From positions 930,001 through 994,000 of the forward strand of contig NC_005956.1 in assembly GCF_000046705.1 (NCBI RefSeq): a stretch of DNA of 64,000 bases. The letters are read 5' to 3'. The notes beneath the pieces were generated by a model, which had not been told where the DNA came from, did no database searches, and was given only the letters and a program-made list of their open reading frames with translations. The DNA is from Bartonella henselae str. Houston-1 (lineage in GTDB: Bacteria; Pseudomonadota; Alphaproteobacteria; Rhizobiales; Rhizobiaceae). The position numbers were made by a program, and so were the translations under genes. Positions 39,451-49,618 of this stretch are shown here, in pieces; within the stretch, counting starts at the first letter, position 1, and every line of letters begins with the position of its first letter.

Positions 39451-40605
39451 TTATAAAGTTCCAGCTTTTTTCTTATTTATAATTTGAGAAAAAAACAATA
39501 AAAAATCATCAATATCTTTGGAAGTCGTGCACCGTCCTGTTGAAATACGAATTGCACCATTTGGAACATCATATCCCATTGCCTCCAAAACACGGCTTTG
39601 TTTTACTTTTCCTGAAGAGCAAGCAGAGCCTGCTGATACCGAAAATCCTGCCAAATCAAAACTAATTTGTAAAGTTTCAGCTTTTATGTTGCGCACAGTG
39701 AAATAAGTTGTGTTTGGTAAACGCTGAACTTTTTTGCCAAAGATTTCAACATCATGACATATTTTCTGTATTCCATCTTCTAATTTATGGCGTAAATAGA
39801 GTAATTGCTTTATTTCTTCTTGGTTATAGCAATCAGCCATTGCTGCCCCAAAAGCAGCAATAAGTGGCAATGCTTCTGTTCCTCCACGCAAACCTTTTTC
39901 TTGCCCTCCTCCAACAATAAGAGGATACGGCATCAAAAGGTTTCCGCATGAAACAAAAGCACCAATCCCTTTAGGACCACCAATTTTATGCGCAGACAAT
40001 ATAAAAAAATCTCCTTCCATCTGATGAACATCAACAAAATTTTTATCTATATACTGTGTCAAATCAACAATAAGAGTACCTCCACAGTTCCTAACAATAG
40101 CGGCTATTTCTTTTATTTGTTGCATAACACCCGTTTCACCATTTGCGGCTTGAATAGCAACAAGAGGAAGTCCCTTTGTTTTATCATGAAAGCTTAAGAG
40201 AGAGAGCAATTTATCTTGTTGAATAAGTCCATCTTGATCAACAGCAATTGTACTAATGAATTCTTTAGGAAAACGTCCACCTTCTGCAACAGATGGATGT
40301 TCAGTTGCCCCAATGTAAAGATGGGAAAATTGAACTTTAGAGCTTCCCATATTATAAAAGGGTGTTAATAAAGTCATGGCTGCTTCACTTGCACCAGACG
40401 TGAATACAACATGATCTGGATTTGCGTTAAGACTTTTAGCAATTTGTCGACGTGCCTTTTGTAATAAAGCTTTAGCAGCACGTCCTTCCGTATGAACGGA
40501 TGAGGGATTACCAAAGATCTCTAAAGATTCCAGTAACGCTACCTCTGCCGCCTTCTTAAGCGGTGTTGTCGCGTTATGATCAAAATATCGACGTTTTACA
40601 ACCAT
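39451..40605 (-). CDS. Cysteine desulfurase, NifS/IscS type
   Basis: This is a second PLP-dependent desulfurase in the suf cluster, class I by its active-site loop. The 384-aa protein has YFDHNATTPL, TSGASEAAM, ATEHPSV, the PLP lysine Lys207 in SAHKIGGPKG, and Cys329 in SAGSACSSGKV. Its position first in the suf run is usual in Alphaproteobacteria. It may supply sulfur for clusters or for tRNA thiolation; TtcA in this window also needs a sulfur donor. The 5' region was searched by eye for an iron-control element without a clear hit. Confidence 0.93.
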   Translation of the reverse strand: MVVKRRYFDHNATTPLKKAAEVALLESLEIFGNPSSVHTEGRAAKALLQKARRQIAKSLNANPDHVVFTSGASEAAMTLLTPFYNMGSSKVQFSHLYIGATEHPSVAEGGRFPKEFISTIAVDQDGLIQQDKLLSLLSFHDKTKGLPLVAIQAANGETGVMQQIKEIAAIVRNCGGTLIVDLTQYIDKNFVDVHQMEGDFFILSAHKIGGPKGIGAFVSCGNLLMPYPLIVGGGQEKGLRGGTEALPLIAAFGAAMADCYNQEEIKQLLYLRHKLEDGIQKICHDVEIFGKKVQRLPNTTYFTVRNIKAETLQISFDLAGFSVSAGSACSSGKVKQSRVLEAMGYDVPNGAIRISTGRCTTSKDIDDFLLFFSQIINKKKAGTL

Positions 40606-40787
40606 TTTATATCGTAATCATTAATCTTTAAGAATTGATTTTTAAAAAGTGGCGCAATTTTCTTGAAAAACACACCCAAAACAGAATATCTAACGGTTCA
40701 TGAAAATAAAATGATTATATAAAGTAGACGAAGAGTAATAACAAGCCAAGGTCAATGAGAGCCTTTATAGCATTTAAGGAGCATTTA

Positions 40788-41468
40788 ATGCCAGAAATTA
40801 TTTTTAATGGTCCCGCAGGTCGGCTTGAAGGACGTTATCAACCTTCACAACAAAAAAATGCACCGATTGCGATTGTTTTGCATCCTCATCCTCAATTTGG
40901 TGGGACAATGAATCATAAAATTGTTTATGATCTCTTCTATATGTTTCAACAACGTGGTTTTACTACGTTGCGTTTTAATTTTCGTGGTATTGGTCGCAGT
41001 CAGGGCGAATTTGATTATGGAATAGGAGAACTTTCAGATGCCGCTGCTGCACTTGATTGGGTGCAAACACAACATCCTGATTCTAAAAATTGTTGGGTCG
41101 CTGGATATTCATTTGGTGCATGGATTGGTATGCAACTTTTAATGCGCAGACCAGAAATAGAGAGCTTTATATCTGTTGCTCCTCAACCTAATATTTACGA
41201 CTTTTCATTTCTTGCTCCTTGTCCCTCCTCTGGGCTTATCATTCACGGTGACATTGATAAGGTCGCACCCCCAAAAGATGTTCAAACACTTGTCGATAAA
41301 TTAAAAACGCAAAAAGGCATCACTATTACACAAGAAATACTGGAAGGTGCTAACCACTTTTTTAGCGGGTGCAATCAGGAACTTATTGAAAAATGCGCAC
41401 AATATTTGGATAATCATATTGCAAGTGAGCTCCTTACTTCTCCACCTGAAGTACTTTCACTTACTTAG
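40788..41468 (+). CDS. Alpha/beta hydrolase (COG2945-like)
   Basis: This is a 226-aa hydrolase with HPHPQFGGTMNHKIVY, FNFRGIGRSQGEFDYG, the nucleophile elbow AGYSFGAWIG, VIHGD-type IIHGDIDKVAPP and the catalytic His in ANHFFSG. Substrate is unknown. The ATG at 40788 has a strong AAGGAG at 40777-40783; an in-frame ATG at 40755 lacks one. It is divergent from the suf cluster. Confidence 0.9.
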   Translation: MPEIIFNGPAGRLEGRYQPSQQKNAPIAIVLHPHPQFGGTMNHKIVYDLFYMFQQRGFTTLRFNFRGIGRSQGEFDYGIGELSDAAAALDWVQTQHPDSKNCWVAGYSFGAWIGMQLLMRRPEIESFISVAPQPNIYDFSFLAPCPSSGLIIHGDIDKVAPPKDVQTLVDKLKTQKGITITQEILEGANHFFSGCNQELIEKCAQYLDNHIASELLTSPPEVLSLT

Positions 41469-41744
41469 AAATGTTGGAAATAAAAAAACATTCTGATAAC
41501 AGATATGCTGTTTATTTGTTGCGTTTTTTCAAAGCTTTCTTCCTATTTTATTTGTCTCTAAAGGTAAAAGAATGCGTTTTTTTTCAATGAAAACTGTTTC
41601 TCCCTAAAATATAAAAGCAAGATAGGCTCTGTGTTATCAGTAATATTTTTCATTCTCTTGTGAGATATGCATTATCTATGCTAGAAAAGGTGCATAAACG
41701 ATTTATTCTATAAATAATGCGATATTCATCAGGAAATAAAATCT

Positions 41745-42998
41745 GTGCTTGCCTTTAAATCTGATTTTTTAAACATTATGAGCGAACGTGGTTTTATCCA
41801 CCAAATTTCCGATGAAAAAGGCTTAGATGCTCTTTTTTCAAAAGAAGTTGTGAGCGCTTATATTGGATTTGATCCTACAGCATCAAGTCTCCATGCTGGC
41901 AGTCTTCTTCAAATTATGATGCTTTATTGGTTACAAAAAACCGGTCATCGACCCATTGTTTTGATGGGAGGAGGAACAGGATTAATCGGTGATCCTTCCT
42001 TTAAGGATGAAGCGAGACGTCTTCTGACACAAGATGATATTGCTGCAAACATTGCTGATATTAAAAAGGTATTTGCTCGATATTTAACATTCGGTGAGAG
42101 AGAAACCGATTCATGCATAGTCAATAATGCTGAATGGCTGTGCACCTTAAACTACTTAGAATTTTTGCGTGATATAGGAAAGCATTTTTCCGTTAATCGT
42201 ATGTTGTCATTTGATTCTGTCAGACTCAGACTTGAACGCGAGCATTCTTTATCATTCTTAGAGTTTAATTATATGATCCTACAAGCTTATGATTTTGTTG
42301 AACTTTATAAGCGTTATGGGCTCCGTATGCAAATGGGTGGCTCTGATCAATGGGGCAATATTATTAACGGAATTGAACTAGGACATCGCTTAGGAACACC
42401 ACAATTATATGCTCTCACTTCACCATTACTGACAACGTCTTCCGGTGCAAAAATGGGTAAGTCATTAAATGGAGCTGTCTGGCTTAATGCTGATATGCTG
42501 TCACCTTATCAATTTTGGCAATATTGGCGAAACACAGAAGATGCTGATGTTACACGATTTTTAAAGCTTTATACACCATTGCCAATGGACGAGATTCTTA
42601 AACTTTCTGCATTACAAGGGACTGAAATTAATGAAGCAAAGAAAATTCTTGCAACAGAAATTACAGCAATGTTACACGGACGCGATCTTGCAAATGCAGT
42701 AGCAGAAACTGCCCGTAAAACTTTTGAAGAAAGAACTCTCGGAGAAAATCTTCCAACTTTTGAAATTAACGCCAATGATTTAAAAATGGGTACTGGATTG
42801 CTGATTCTTTTAGTACAAGCAGGACTTTCTAAATCGAACAGTGAAGCACGCCGACATATTCAAGGTGGAGGAGTTCGTGTCAATGATCACATTATTGAGG
42901 ATGAAACACATCTTATTCGCGAAGAAGATATCAATGCACAAGGAATCATTAAACTTTCTTTCGGTAAGAAAAAACATGTTTTGATAAAACCACTCTAA
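41745..42998 (+). CDS. tyrS: Tyrosyl-tRNA synthetase
   Basis: This enzyme charges tRNA-Tyr. The 417-aa protein shows [13 protein letters not shown] (the HIGH-region variant), [27 protein letters not shown], and the KMSKS-type loop [11 protein letters not shown]-terminal S4 RNA-binding domain lies at about 350-410. I keep the GTG at 41745, preceded by AGGAAA, since [19 protein letters not shown] aligns with family N-termini; ATG at 41778 would cut into it. Confidence 0.95.
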   Translation: MLAFKSDFLNIMSERGFIHQISDEKGLDALFSKEVVSAYIGFDPTASSLHAGSLLQIMMLYWLQKTGHRPIVLMGGGTGLIGDPSFKDEARRLLTQDDIAANIADIKKVFARYLTFGERETDSCIVNNAEWLCTLNYLEFLRDIGKHFSVNRMLSFDSVRLRLEREHSLSFLEFNYMILQAYDFVELYKRYGLRMQMGGSDQWGNIINGIELGHRLGTPQLYALTSPLLTTSSGAKMGKSLNGAVWLNADMLSPYQFWQYWRNTEDADVTRFLKLYTPLPMDEILKLSALQGTEINEAKKILATEITAMLHGRDLANAVAETARKTFEERTLGENLPTFEINANDLKMGTGLLILLVQAGLSKSNSEARRHIQGGGVRVNDHIIEDETHLIREEDINAQGIIKLSFGKKKHVLIKPL

Positions 42999-43261
42999 TC
43001 TCTTTCTTTATGATTTTCTGATCTTATTTTATAACTTTTTACGTTGGTTTGATGCGCAAGGCTTGTGCTTCTAATGGCTAACCTCATTTTCTTAATTCAA
43101 TCGTTATGCTATAATGCGCTCTTTACGATAGATAACAATTCTCCAAAATAATTATATATTCTAGAGAGAGTTGAAGAATGATGTCTATGATTTATTCTCT
43201 ATACTCCATGGTCCTATGTATTCTCATAGGCAATGCTTACACAAAAAAGAAAGGCACAACA

Positions 43262-43750
43262 ATGACAAAACAAATGAAAGGCACTCCAGCACCTGATTTC
43301 AATTTGCCGCGCGATGGTGGGGATAAATTATGTCTTTCTGATCTTCAAGGAAAAATGGTTGTTTTATATTTTTATCCGAAAGATGATACCAGTGGCTGCA
43401 CAAATGAAGCCCTTGACTTTACCCGACTAAAGACAAAGTTTGATGAAATCGGGGTTGTTATTATTGGGATATCTCCAGACAATGTTAAAAAACATGAAAA
43501 ATTTAAAATAAAACACGCGCTTGATATCATCCTTGTTTCTGATGAAGAAAAAACAACGCTTGAGGCTTATGGCGTTTGGGTTGAAAAAAGCATGTATGGA
43601 CGCAAATATATGGGCGTTGAACGAAGCACTTTTTTGATTGATCCAACTGGAACAATAGTGGAAGAGTGGCGCAAAGTTAGCGTATCTGGACACGCCGAAA
43701 ATGTTTTAGCTGCTGCTACATTTTTATATCGTAAAAGCTTATCAATTTAA
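43262..43750 (+). CDS. bcp: Bcp/PrxQ-type thioredoxin-dependent peroxiredoxin
   Basis: This thiol peroxidase reduces hydroperoxides. The 162-aa product begins MTKQMKGTPAPDFNLP and has the peroxidatic Cys46 in DTSGCTNEALDF. The resolving cysteine five residues later in E. coli Bcp is Leu51 here, so it may work as a one-Cys enzyme; the only other Cys is at 24. GVERSTFLIDPTG is typical. The start 43262 follows AAAGG; upstream in-frame ATG codons from 43178 would add a hydrophobic stretch not normal for this cytoplasmic family, though an exported form cannot be excluded. Confidence 0.92.
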   Translation: MTKQMKGTPAPDFNLPRDGGDKLCLSDLQGKMVVLYFYPKDDTSGCTNEALDFTRLKTKFDEIGVVIIGISPDNVKKHEKFKIKHALDIILVSDEEKTTLEAYGVWVEKSMYGRKYMGVERSTFLIDPTGTIVEEWRKVSVSGHAENVLAAATFLYRKSLSI

Positions 43751-43882
43751 TAACGCAATGCCTCCTATAAAAAACGAAAGCCACTCTTCCTCTAATTGGT
43801 TTTTAATTGGTAAAAACTGGTTGAACGGAATGAACAACCGATTAAGCAAACACACTATAAAAGTTGAAAAGATTATATCTGA

Positions 43883-45011
43883 TTAATCAATATCCTCAAT
43901 TTCTGGGTCTTTTCCGTAGATGCGTCGAGCAAGTGCAGCTTCTATAAAGGAATCTAAATTGCCATTAAGTACGGATTGGGGATCCGTATTTTCAACACCT
44001 GTGCGTAAATCTTTGACAAGTTGATAGGGCTGAAGAACATATGATCTAATTTGATGTCCCCATCCGATTTCTGTTTTAGAAGCTTCAACAGCATTTGTTT
44101 CTTCTTCTCTCTTTTTGAGCTCTTCTTCATAAAGTCTTGCACGCAACATAGACCAGGCAATTGCTCGATTTTTATGCTGAGAACGCTCTGTTTGACATTG
44201 AACAACAATACCTGTTTTTATATGTGTGATGCGCACTGCAGAATCTGTCGTATTGACATGTTGTCCTCCAGCTCCTGACGCACGATATGTATCAATACGC
44301 ACATCTGCTTCTGAAACATCAACTTCAATATTATCGTCAATAACTGGGTAGACCCAAATGCTTGCAAAAGAAGTATGACGTTTTGCATTTGAATCAAACG
44401 GCGAAATGCGTACCAAACGATGCACACCTGATTCCGTCTTCAACATACCATACGCATTATGCCCTTTTACAAGAAGAGTCGCTGATTTTATTCCGGCTTC
44501 TTCTCCATCGTGAATTTCTAAGATTTCAACCTTCATTTTATGCTGTTCAGCCCAGCGCATATACATGCGTAACAGCATAGAAGCCCAATCTTGGCTTTCC
44601 GTACCTCCTGCACCAGCATGCACTTCTAGATAAGTATCATTCTGGTCGGCTTCTCCTGAAAGAAGCGCATCAATTTGTCTTTTATCTATTTCACTCTTAA
44701 GATTGCGTATTGAATTTTCTGCATCCGTGATAATTTCGATATCACTTTCTTCTTCACCCATTGCGATTAACTCAATGCACTCTTCAAGTGTTTTTGTAAA
44801 TGATCGAATGCCATTAATGGAATCATCAAGACGCTGACGCTCACGCATCATATCTTGCGCTTGTTGTGCATTATCCCAAAGTGTTGGATCTTCTGCTTTT
44901 TGATTGAGATATTCGAGACGTTTGAGTGATTGATCCCAGTCAAAGATGCCCCCTTAGCAACTTAATTGCTTGTTGGATTTCCTCGACTAATGTTTCTATT
45001 TCCGCTCGCAT
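43883..45011 (-). CDS. prfB: Peptide chain release factor 2, programmed +1 frameshift
   Basis: RF2 ends translation at UGA and UAA. The gene is read in two frames. Codons 1-23 run from ATG at 45011 (MRAEIETLVEEIQQAIKLLR, then GHL). Then an in-frame TGA at 44940-44942 is bypassed by a +1 shift on CTT-TGA-C, after which LDWDQSLKRLEYL continues to the stop at 43883. The joined protein is about 375 aa. The stop-codon reading motif SPF (RISPFDSN) and the peptidyl-release GGQ (SGAGGQHVNT) are both intact. The frameshift allows autoregulation by RF2 level. Confidence 0.97.
44939..44954 (-). promoter_or_regulatory. prfB programmed frameshift site
   Basis: On the minus strand the sequence is AGGGGG, CAT, CTT, TGA, C: an internal Shine-Dalgarno-like AGGGGG three bases before the slippery CTT and the poor-context stop TGAC. 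This is the same arrangement as in E. coli prfB. Low RF2 favours the shift and hence more RF2. Confidence 0.96.
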
Positions 45012-45142
45012 AATTTAACACCATCATTTTTATTTTTTAAAATTCTTTAGAGTTATGCATTTTAGCATTTTTACAAATTCAAGGGTCATAATAAGAAGCC
45101 AGCATAGCTTCCTTAAGCTCTTTGACTGTAGCTATACTGCAA

Positions 45143-45171
45143 AAAACAGAGAAAAATTCTTTCTCTCTGCC
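45143..45171 (-). terminator. Probable intrinsic terminator after the PBP gene
   Basis: On the minus strand CAGAGAGAAA pairs with TTTCTCTG (one bulged G) around a short loop and is followed by six T. It lies about 30 bases past the stop of the class A PBP gene, before prfB. Confidence 0.6.
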
Positions 45172-45197
45172 AGTTACCTAAAAAAGATTCTTACCGA

Positions 45198-47705
45198 TTA
45201 ATACAACCCACCTGTACCACTTTCAAGAGCCTTGTTGACTTGTGGAGAAGTCGTTATTACAGGAACACCTTCTTGAAAAGAGTTCGTACTTCCAATGACC
45301 TGATATATATCAGCAGGTCCAGTTCCTGGTTTAAAGGCTTCTATAATAACATCTTGCTCTCCTCTTTCTGCAAGCATACCCGTCTTACGATTAATAGGCA
45401 TTAAAATCATACCTTCCGGCATTTTAAATGGTACATCTGGCTTTCCTTTCAAAGCCGCTGCCATAAACTCACCAAAAATAGGCGCGGCCAATGAACTTCC
45501 CGTTCCATTGTATCCTAAAGGTGCTGGTTGATCGTAACCGACAAAAATACCAACAACAAGATCAGGGGTAAATCCCATAAACCATACATCTTTGGAGTCA
45601 TTCGTTGTTCCTGTTTTAGCAGCAATATGTCGATTGAGATAACGCAAATGCCCAGCTGTACCGCGCTGAATAACCCCTTCCATCATTGATGTAATCTGAT
45701 AAGCTGTCATAGGATCAAGAACTTGATCTCGCTCATCAATCAATGTGGGTTCACTTTGATTATCCCATGACTGAGCATTACAATTTTCACAAAAACGATC
45801 ATCATGACGGTAAATTGTTTTCCCATAACGATCTTGAATTCTGTCTATTAAAGAAGGATTAATAGAGCGTCCCCCATTGGCTATCACTGAATAAGCTGTA
45901 ACCATCCGTAGAACTGTTGTTTCAGCAGCCCCTAAAGCCATGGGAAGATAAGGTTGTAATTCATCTACAATACCAAAACGCTCTGCATATTCAGCAACAA
46001 GAGGCATTCCCATATCATTGGCAAGCCGTATCGTCATAAGATTACGAGAATATTCAATGCCATAACGCAACGTCGAAGGTCCTGCAAAAGTGCCACCATA
46101 GTTTTTAGGTTGCCAAACCTCACCATTATATTGGCGAATTTCAATAGGACCATCTAAAACAACGGATGCTGGTGTATATCCATTATCAAGTGCGGCTGCA
46201 TATACAAAAGGCTTGAAAGCAGAACCAGGCTGACGATAGGCTTGTGTTGCACGATTAAATTCAGATGCTGCAAAAGAAAACCCTCCTACCATCGCAAGAA
46301 CACGCCCTGTATGAGGTTCCATAGCAACAATTGCACCCTCAACCTTTGGGATTTGTTGTAAACGATAAATATTGTCTGTATTTGAGGTTTTTTCGACAAA
46401 AACAACATCTCCAACTTGCAGAACATGAGATAAATCCCGAACAGTTTTTCGATAGCCATTTTCTTTAATAATATGTAATGCCCATTTTGAATCGGTTTCA
46501 GACAAAACAGCAATTTCCCGCTTTGTTGATAATAAACCTGAAGCTTCGCGCTGTGGCTGTAAACCAATCTCTACTTTATGAGCGTTAGCAGAAAGAACAA
46601 CAGCTAAACGCCATTCAGGAACGTCACTTAATCCAGCTATATTTGCAAGTTCTACACCCCAATCATCTTTCTTATCAATATGTCCATAAGCTCCGCGCCA
46701 TCCTTGTGAATGATCAAATTTAATTAATCCATTGTGCAAAGCACGCCTAGCAATAAGTTGCAAATGCGGATCAAGTGTTGTACGAATTGAAAGTCCACCT
46801 TCGTAAAGTGTTTTTGCTCCATAGCGGTGCATTAGACGACGTCGCACTTCTTCAGTAAAATAGTCAGCAGCAAAAACGTAATTATCGCTTCCCCGTATTG
46901 TGACCCCTAACGGTTTTGCTTTAGCTTCTTCACCTTGTTCATGTGTTACATATCCATTTGCAACCATCCTATCTATAACCCAATTGCGCCGATTAATAGC
47001 CCGTTGTGTATTCTTAAATGGATCATAATTTGCTGGACCTTTGGGAAGAGCAGCCAAATAAGCGCACTGCTCTAAGGTAAGATCATTTACGGATTTATTG
47101 AAATAGGTCAAAGATGCTGCTGCGATACCATAAGTACTACGACCAAGATAAATTTCATTGAGATAAAGTTCGAGAATATGATCTTTCGAGTAAGTCTTCT
47201 CAATACGCATTGCCAGGATAGCTTCCTTTAATTTACGCTCCAACGTTGCGTCTGAGCTTAAAAGAAAGTTTTTAGCGACTTGTTGTGTAATGGTTGATGC
47301 CCCCTCCGGACGTTTTCCAGAACCAATATTGCGGATATTATTGATTAAAGCTCTAGCGAGCCCTTCGGGATCTAAACCAAAATGATGATAAAAATTTTTG
47401 TCTTCAGCTGAAATAAAAGCGTCTTTAAGAAGTTTTGGGATTGACTGAATTGGTAAATAGAGGCGACGTTTTGTGGCAAATTCTGCCATAAGGCTTCCAT
47501 CAGAAGCATGAACGCGAGTCATCACAGGTGGCTCATAGAGCGAAAGAACTTCATAGTCAGGAAGCGGACTCGTCTGACTTTTTGCTATCGCTCCCTGCGT
47601 CATTACTCTCCAAAACCCAATTATAACAACAAAACTCAGAAGATATCTAAAAAAAATCATCATCAAAACGGCTATCGCTTTCTTTAGAATGAGAAAAAAA
47701 AACAC
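45198..47705 (-). CDS. mrcA: Penicillin-binding protein 1A, class A
   Basis: This bifunctional peptidoglycan synthase is anchored in the inner membrane. The 835-aa protein has an N-terminal hydrophobic segment (about 10-38), a glycosyltransferase domain with the catalytic Glu101 in SAEDKNFYHHFG, and GASTITQQVAKNF, KLKEAILA and NEIYLG. The transpeptidase has SxxK in GSAFKPF, SxN in YSRNLMT and KTG in AAKTGTTND. An OB-like insert lies between the domains, as in PBP1A. The start is GTG at 47705 with GAGGTGA just upstream; ATG codons 14-15 residues downstream are alternatives. Confidence 0.95.
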   Translation of the reverse strand: MFFFLILKKAIAVLMMIFFRYLLSFVVIIGFWRVMTQGAIAKSQTSPLPDYEVLSLYEPPVMTRVHASDGSLMAEFATKRRLYLPIQSIPKLLKDAFISAEDKNFYHHFGLDPEGLARALINNIRNIGSGKRPEGASTITQQVAKNFLLSSDATLERKLKEAILAMRIEKTYSKDHILELYLNEIYLGRSTYGIAAASLTYFNKSVNDLTLEQCAYLAALPKGPANYDPFKNTQRAINRRNWVIDRMVANGYVTHEQGEEAKAKPLGVTIRGSDNYVFAADYFTEEVRRRLMHRYGAKTLYEGGLSIRTTLDPHLQLIARRALHNGLIKFDHSQGWRGAYGHIDKKDDWGVELANIAGLSDVPEWRLAVVLSANAHKVEIGLQPQREASGLLSTKREIAVLSETDSKWALHIIKENGYRKTVRDLSHVLQVGDVVFVEKTSNTDNIYRLQQIPKVEGAIVAMEPHTGRVLAMVGGFSFAASEFNRATQAYRQPGSAFKPFVYAAALDNGYTPASVVLDGPIEIRQYNGEVWQPKNYGGTFAGPSTLRYGIEYSRNLMTIRLANDMGMPLVAEYAERFGIVDELQPYLPMALGAAETTVLRMVTAYSVIANGGRSINPSLIDRIQDRYGKTIYRHDDRFCENCNAQSWDNQSEPTLIDERDQVLDPMTAYQITSMMEGVIQRGTAGHLRYLNRHIAAKTGTTNDSKDVWFMGFTPDLVVGIFVGYDQPAPLGYNGTGSSLAAPIFGEFMAAALKGKPDVPFKMPEGMILMPINRKTGMLAERGEQDVIIEAFKPGTGPADIYQVIGSTNSFQEGVPVITTSPQVNKALESGTGGLY

Positions 47706-47815
47706 ATCACCTCACCAACAAAAAGGCGACATGAAATACTACTGCGAGAAAAAACTGTTTTTCATCTCTATATTTATACTATAAAATTATATTAATACTC
47801 TATTTCCCCCCCCAT

Positions 47816-49045
47816 TTAAAGAGGCTGCATAATTTTCTGTCTATACTCAGCGAATTGACGAATAGAATAAGCGATAGAAGCAGCCATTTGTTTTCTCCAT
47901 TGGGGATTATTTAATAATTTTTCATCCTCTTTATTTGATAAATAACCTATCTCTATCAAGACAGAGGGAACATCTGGAGCTTTTAAAACTTGAAAATCAG
48001 CATATCGATGAGGATTATTTATCAAATTGATGTGACTCTTTGATAAATTTGAGACAACATTATTAGCAAAATTAATCGAAAATGCATGCGTTTCACGTCG
48101 GGTCAGATCGAGCAAAATATCTGTTAATTCAAGCGATTCTTCTTTCGGTAAACCGTCAAGTAGATCAACCTTATTTTCACTTTCAGCTAAAGACTTCGCA
48201 ATTGCATCAGATGCCTCGTCCGATATGGTATATACTGTAGCACCACGTAGAGAATGTACATCAATTGTATCGGCATGAATAGATATAAAAAGATCAGCAT
48301 CAAATTCCTGTGCCTTTTTAACTCTTTCGCTTAATCTTAGAAAGATATCAGAATCCCGTGTTAACGCAACAATGGTGTGGGAACCTTTTTGTAATTCATC
48401 TCGCAATGCACGTGCAAAGGCTAGTGTTACATCTTTTTCTAAAATTCCAGTAACTCCCCGTGCACCACCGTCAATACCACCATGTCCAGGATCAAGTACA
48501 ACACGAAAACTACGGGGGAGATCTCTCTGTATTTTCGTATTGAAATCAGCTTTTTGTTGTTTTTTCAATACCTCATCAAACTTTTTTTGTGTGCTTTGGG
48601 TAATATCAATCAAAAGTTGCCATGAACCATTCTCTAATTTTTGTACTGTACTTTTTTCAACAACAAACGCTGTTTTGCTTATCAAAATAATACGTGAAGT
48701 TTTTACATCAGAAAAACTATAACGCACATCTGAGAGCATACTCGATAATTTATTCTGTTTCTTTAAAGATGTGTTTTGCACTGAAAAATCAACAATAGGT
48801 AAATTGATAACCAAACGTGCAGGATTATCAAAAATCTGCAAAAAAACATTTGGTTCAGCATTAAAAACTGCAATAATACGCGTGCGCTTACTATCACCAA
48901 TGGTTCGCAAATTGACAAGTTCCAGGGCGTCCGCAGCTTGGATATTTGTTTGGAATATTGAAAAACATAATATACAGTATGTGAGGTGTAAAATAATACG
49001 CCAATAAGCTGCTTTTGGCTTTTTTATAGAAAAACCTCTTATCAT
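47816..49045 (-). CDS. amiC: N-acetylmuramoyl-L-alanine amidase (AmiC type)
   Basis: This is a periplasmic zinc amidase that splits septal peptidoglycan during division. The 409-aa product has a signal peptide (hydrophobic ILHLTYCILCFSIF, then QAA), an AMIN targeting domain at about 42-150, and a C-terminal Amidase_3 domain with zinc ligands in VLDPGHGGIDGG, LEKDVTLAF and SIHADT, and a catalytic Glu in LIEIGYLSN. The ATG at 49045 is preferred to the TTG two codons earlier. It is upstream of the PBP gene on the same strand, 110 bases apart. Confidence 0.94.
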   Translation of the reverse strand: MIRGFSIKKPKAAYWRIILHLTYCILCFSIFQTNIQAADALELVNLRTIGDSKRTRIIAVFNAEPNVFLQIFDNPARLVINLPIVDFSVQNTSLKKQNKLSSMLSDVRYSFSDVKTSRIILISKTAFVVEKSTVQKLENGSWQLLIDITQSTQKKFDEVLKKQQKADFNTKIQRDLPRSFRVVLDPGHGGIDGGARGVTGILEKDVTLAFARALRDELQKGSHTIVALTRDSDIFLRLSERVKKAQEFDADLFISIHADTIDVHSLRGATVYTISDEASDAIAKSLAESENKVDLLDGLPKEESLELTDILLDLTRRETHAFSINFANNVVSNLSKSHINLINNPHRYADFQVLKAPDVPSVLIEIGYLSNKEDEKLLNNPQWRKQMAASIAYSIRQFAEYRQKIMQPL

Positions 49046-49618
49046 AAGCAAAATACTCTACTCTACATTAAACAAACAATTCATCTTAGTTATAACAACA
49101 GTGATGCCAATAGCTTTAAATTTAAACACTAAAAAACTAAATTAAGGCAATAAGGACATTATAATGGCATATCTTAATAATTGTTACTTGCCAAAAGTAT
49201 GATATCAACATAAAAGAACATTTACGCTTTCTAGCTGATAATAGCCACCATCTAAATTATCTGTAGTCCATATTAAATTGTCTTTAGAAAATCTGTTGCA
49301 TATTACAAATTACAAATTTAGACTTTTTATGGATGAAAAGTCTTTATGTTAGCTAGGATTGCGTTATAAGATTAGCTGGTTCGGATATCCGAACTTTTTT
49401 AAAGATTGTTTTGCCGGAGACTTACAAAAATATGAGTCATACAAAACAGATGGAAATGATGATGAAAAATGCTTTCAGTGCAATCATACATCTGCACTTG
49501 ATTCCCCATCCTGTTTTGCTGGCACCTCCCTTTTATGGCAGACAGCCCTTTATGTTTACGAATAGTCATGCTGTTCGTTTTAATCAAATTGCGCATGTCG
49601 CCTTCAGGATTTTAACTT
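49046..49618. other. Spacer and probable long leader upstream of rne
   Basis: About 570 bases between the divergent amiC and rne. No conserved gene is seen; short open frames here (for example 49359-49565) look accidental. A long leader would fit RNase E control of its own mRNA, but no specific hairpin could be assigned. Confidence 0.4.

Noticed and set aside
44051..44278. Plus-strand frames within prfB and similar antisense frames in mfd, livM and sufB
   Set aside because: Antisense shadows of strongly conserved genes.
49359..49565. Short frames in the rne leader
   Set aside because: Two overlapping frames of similar size, neither with family features; they extend toward or across the rne start without support.
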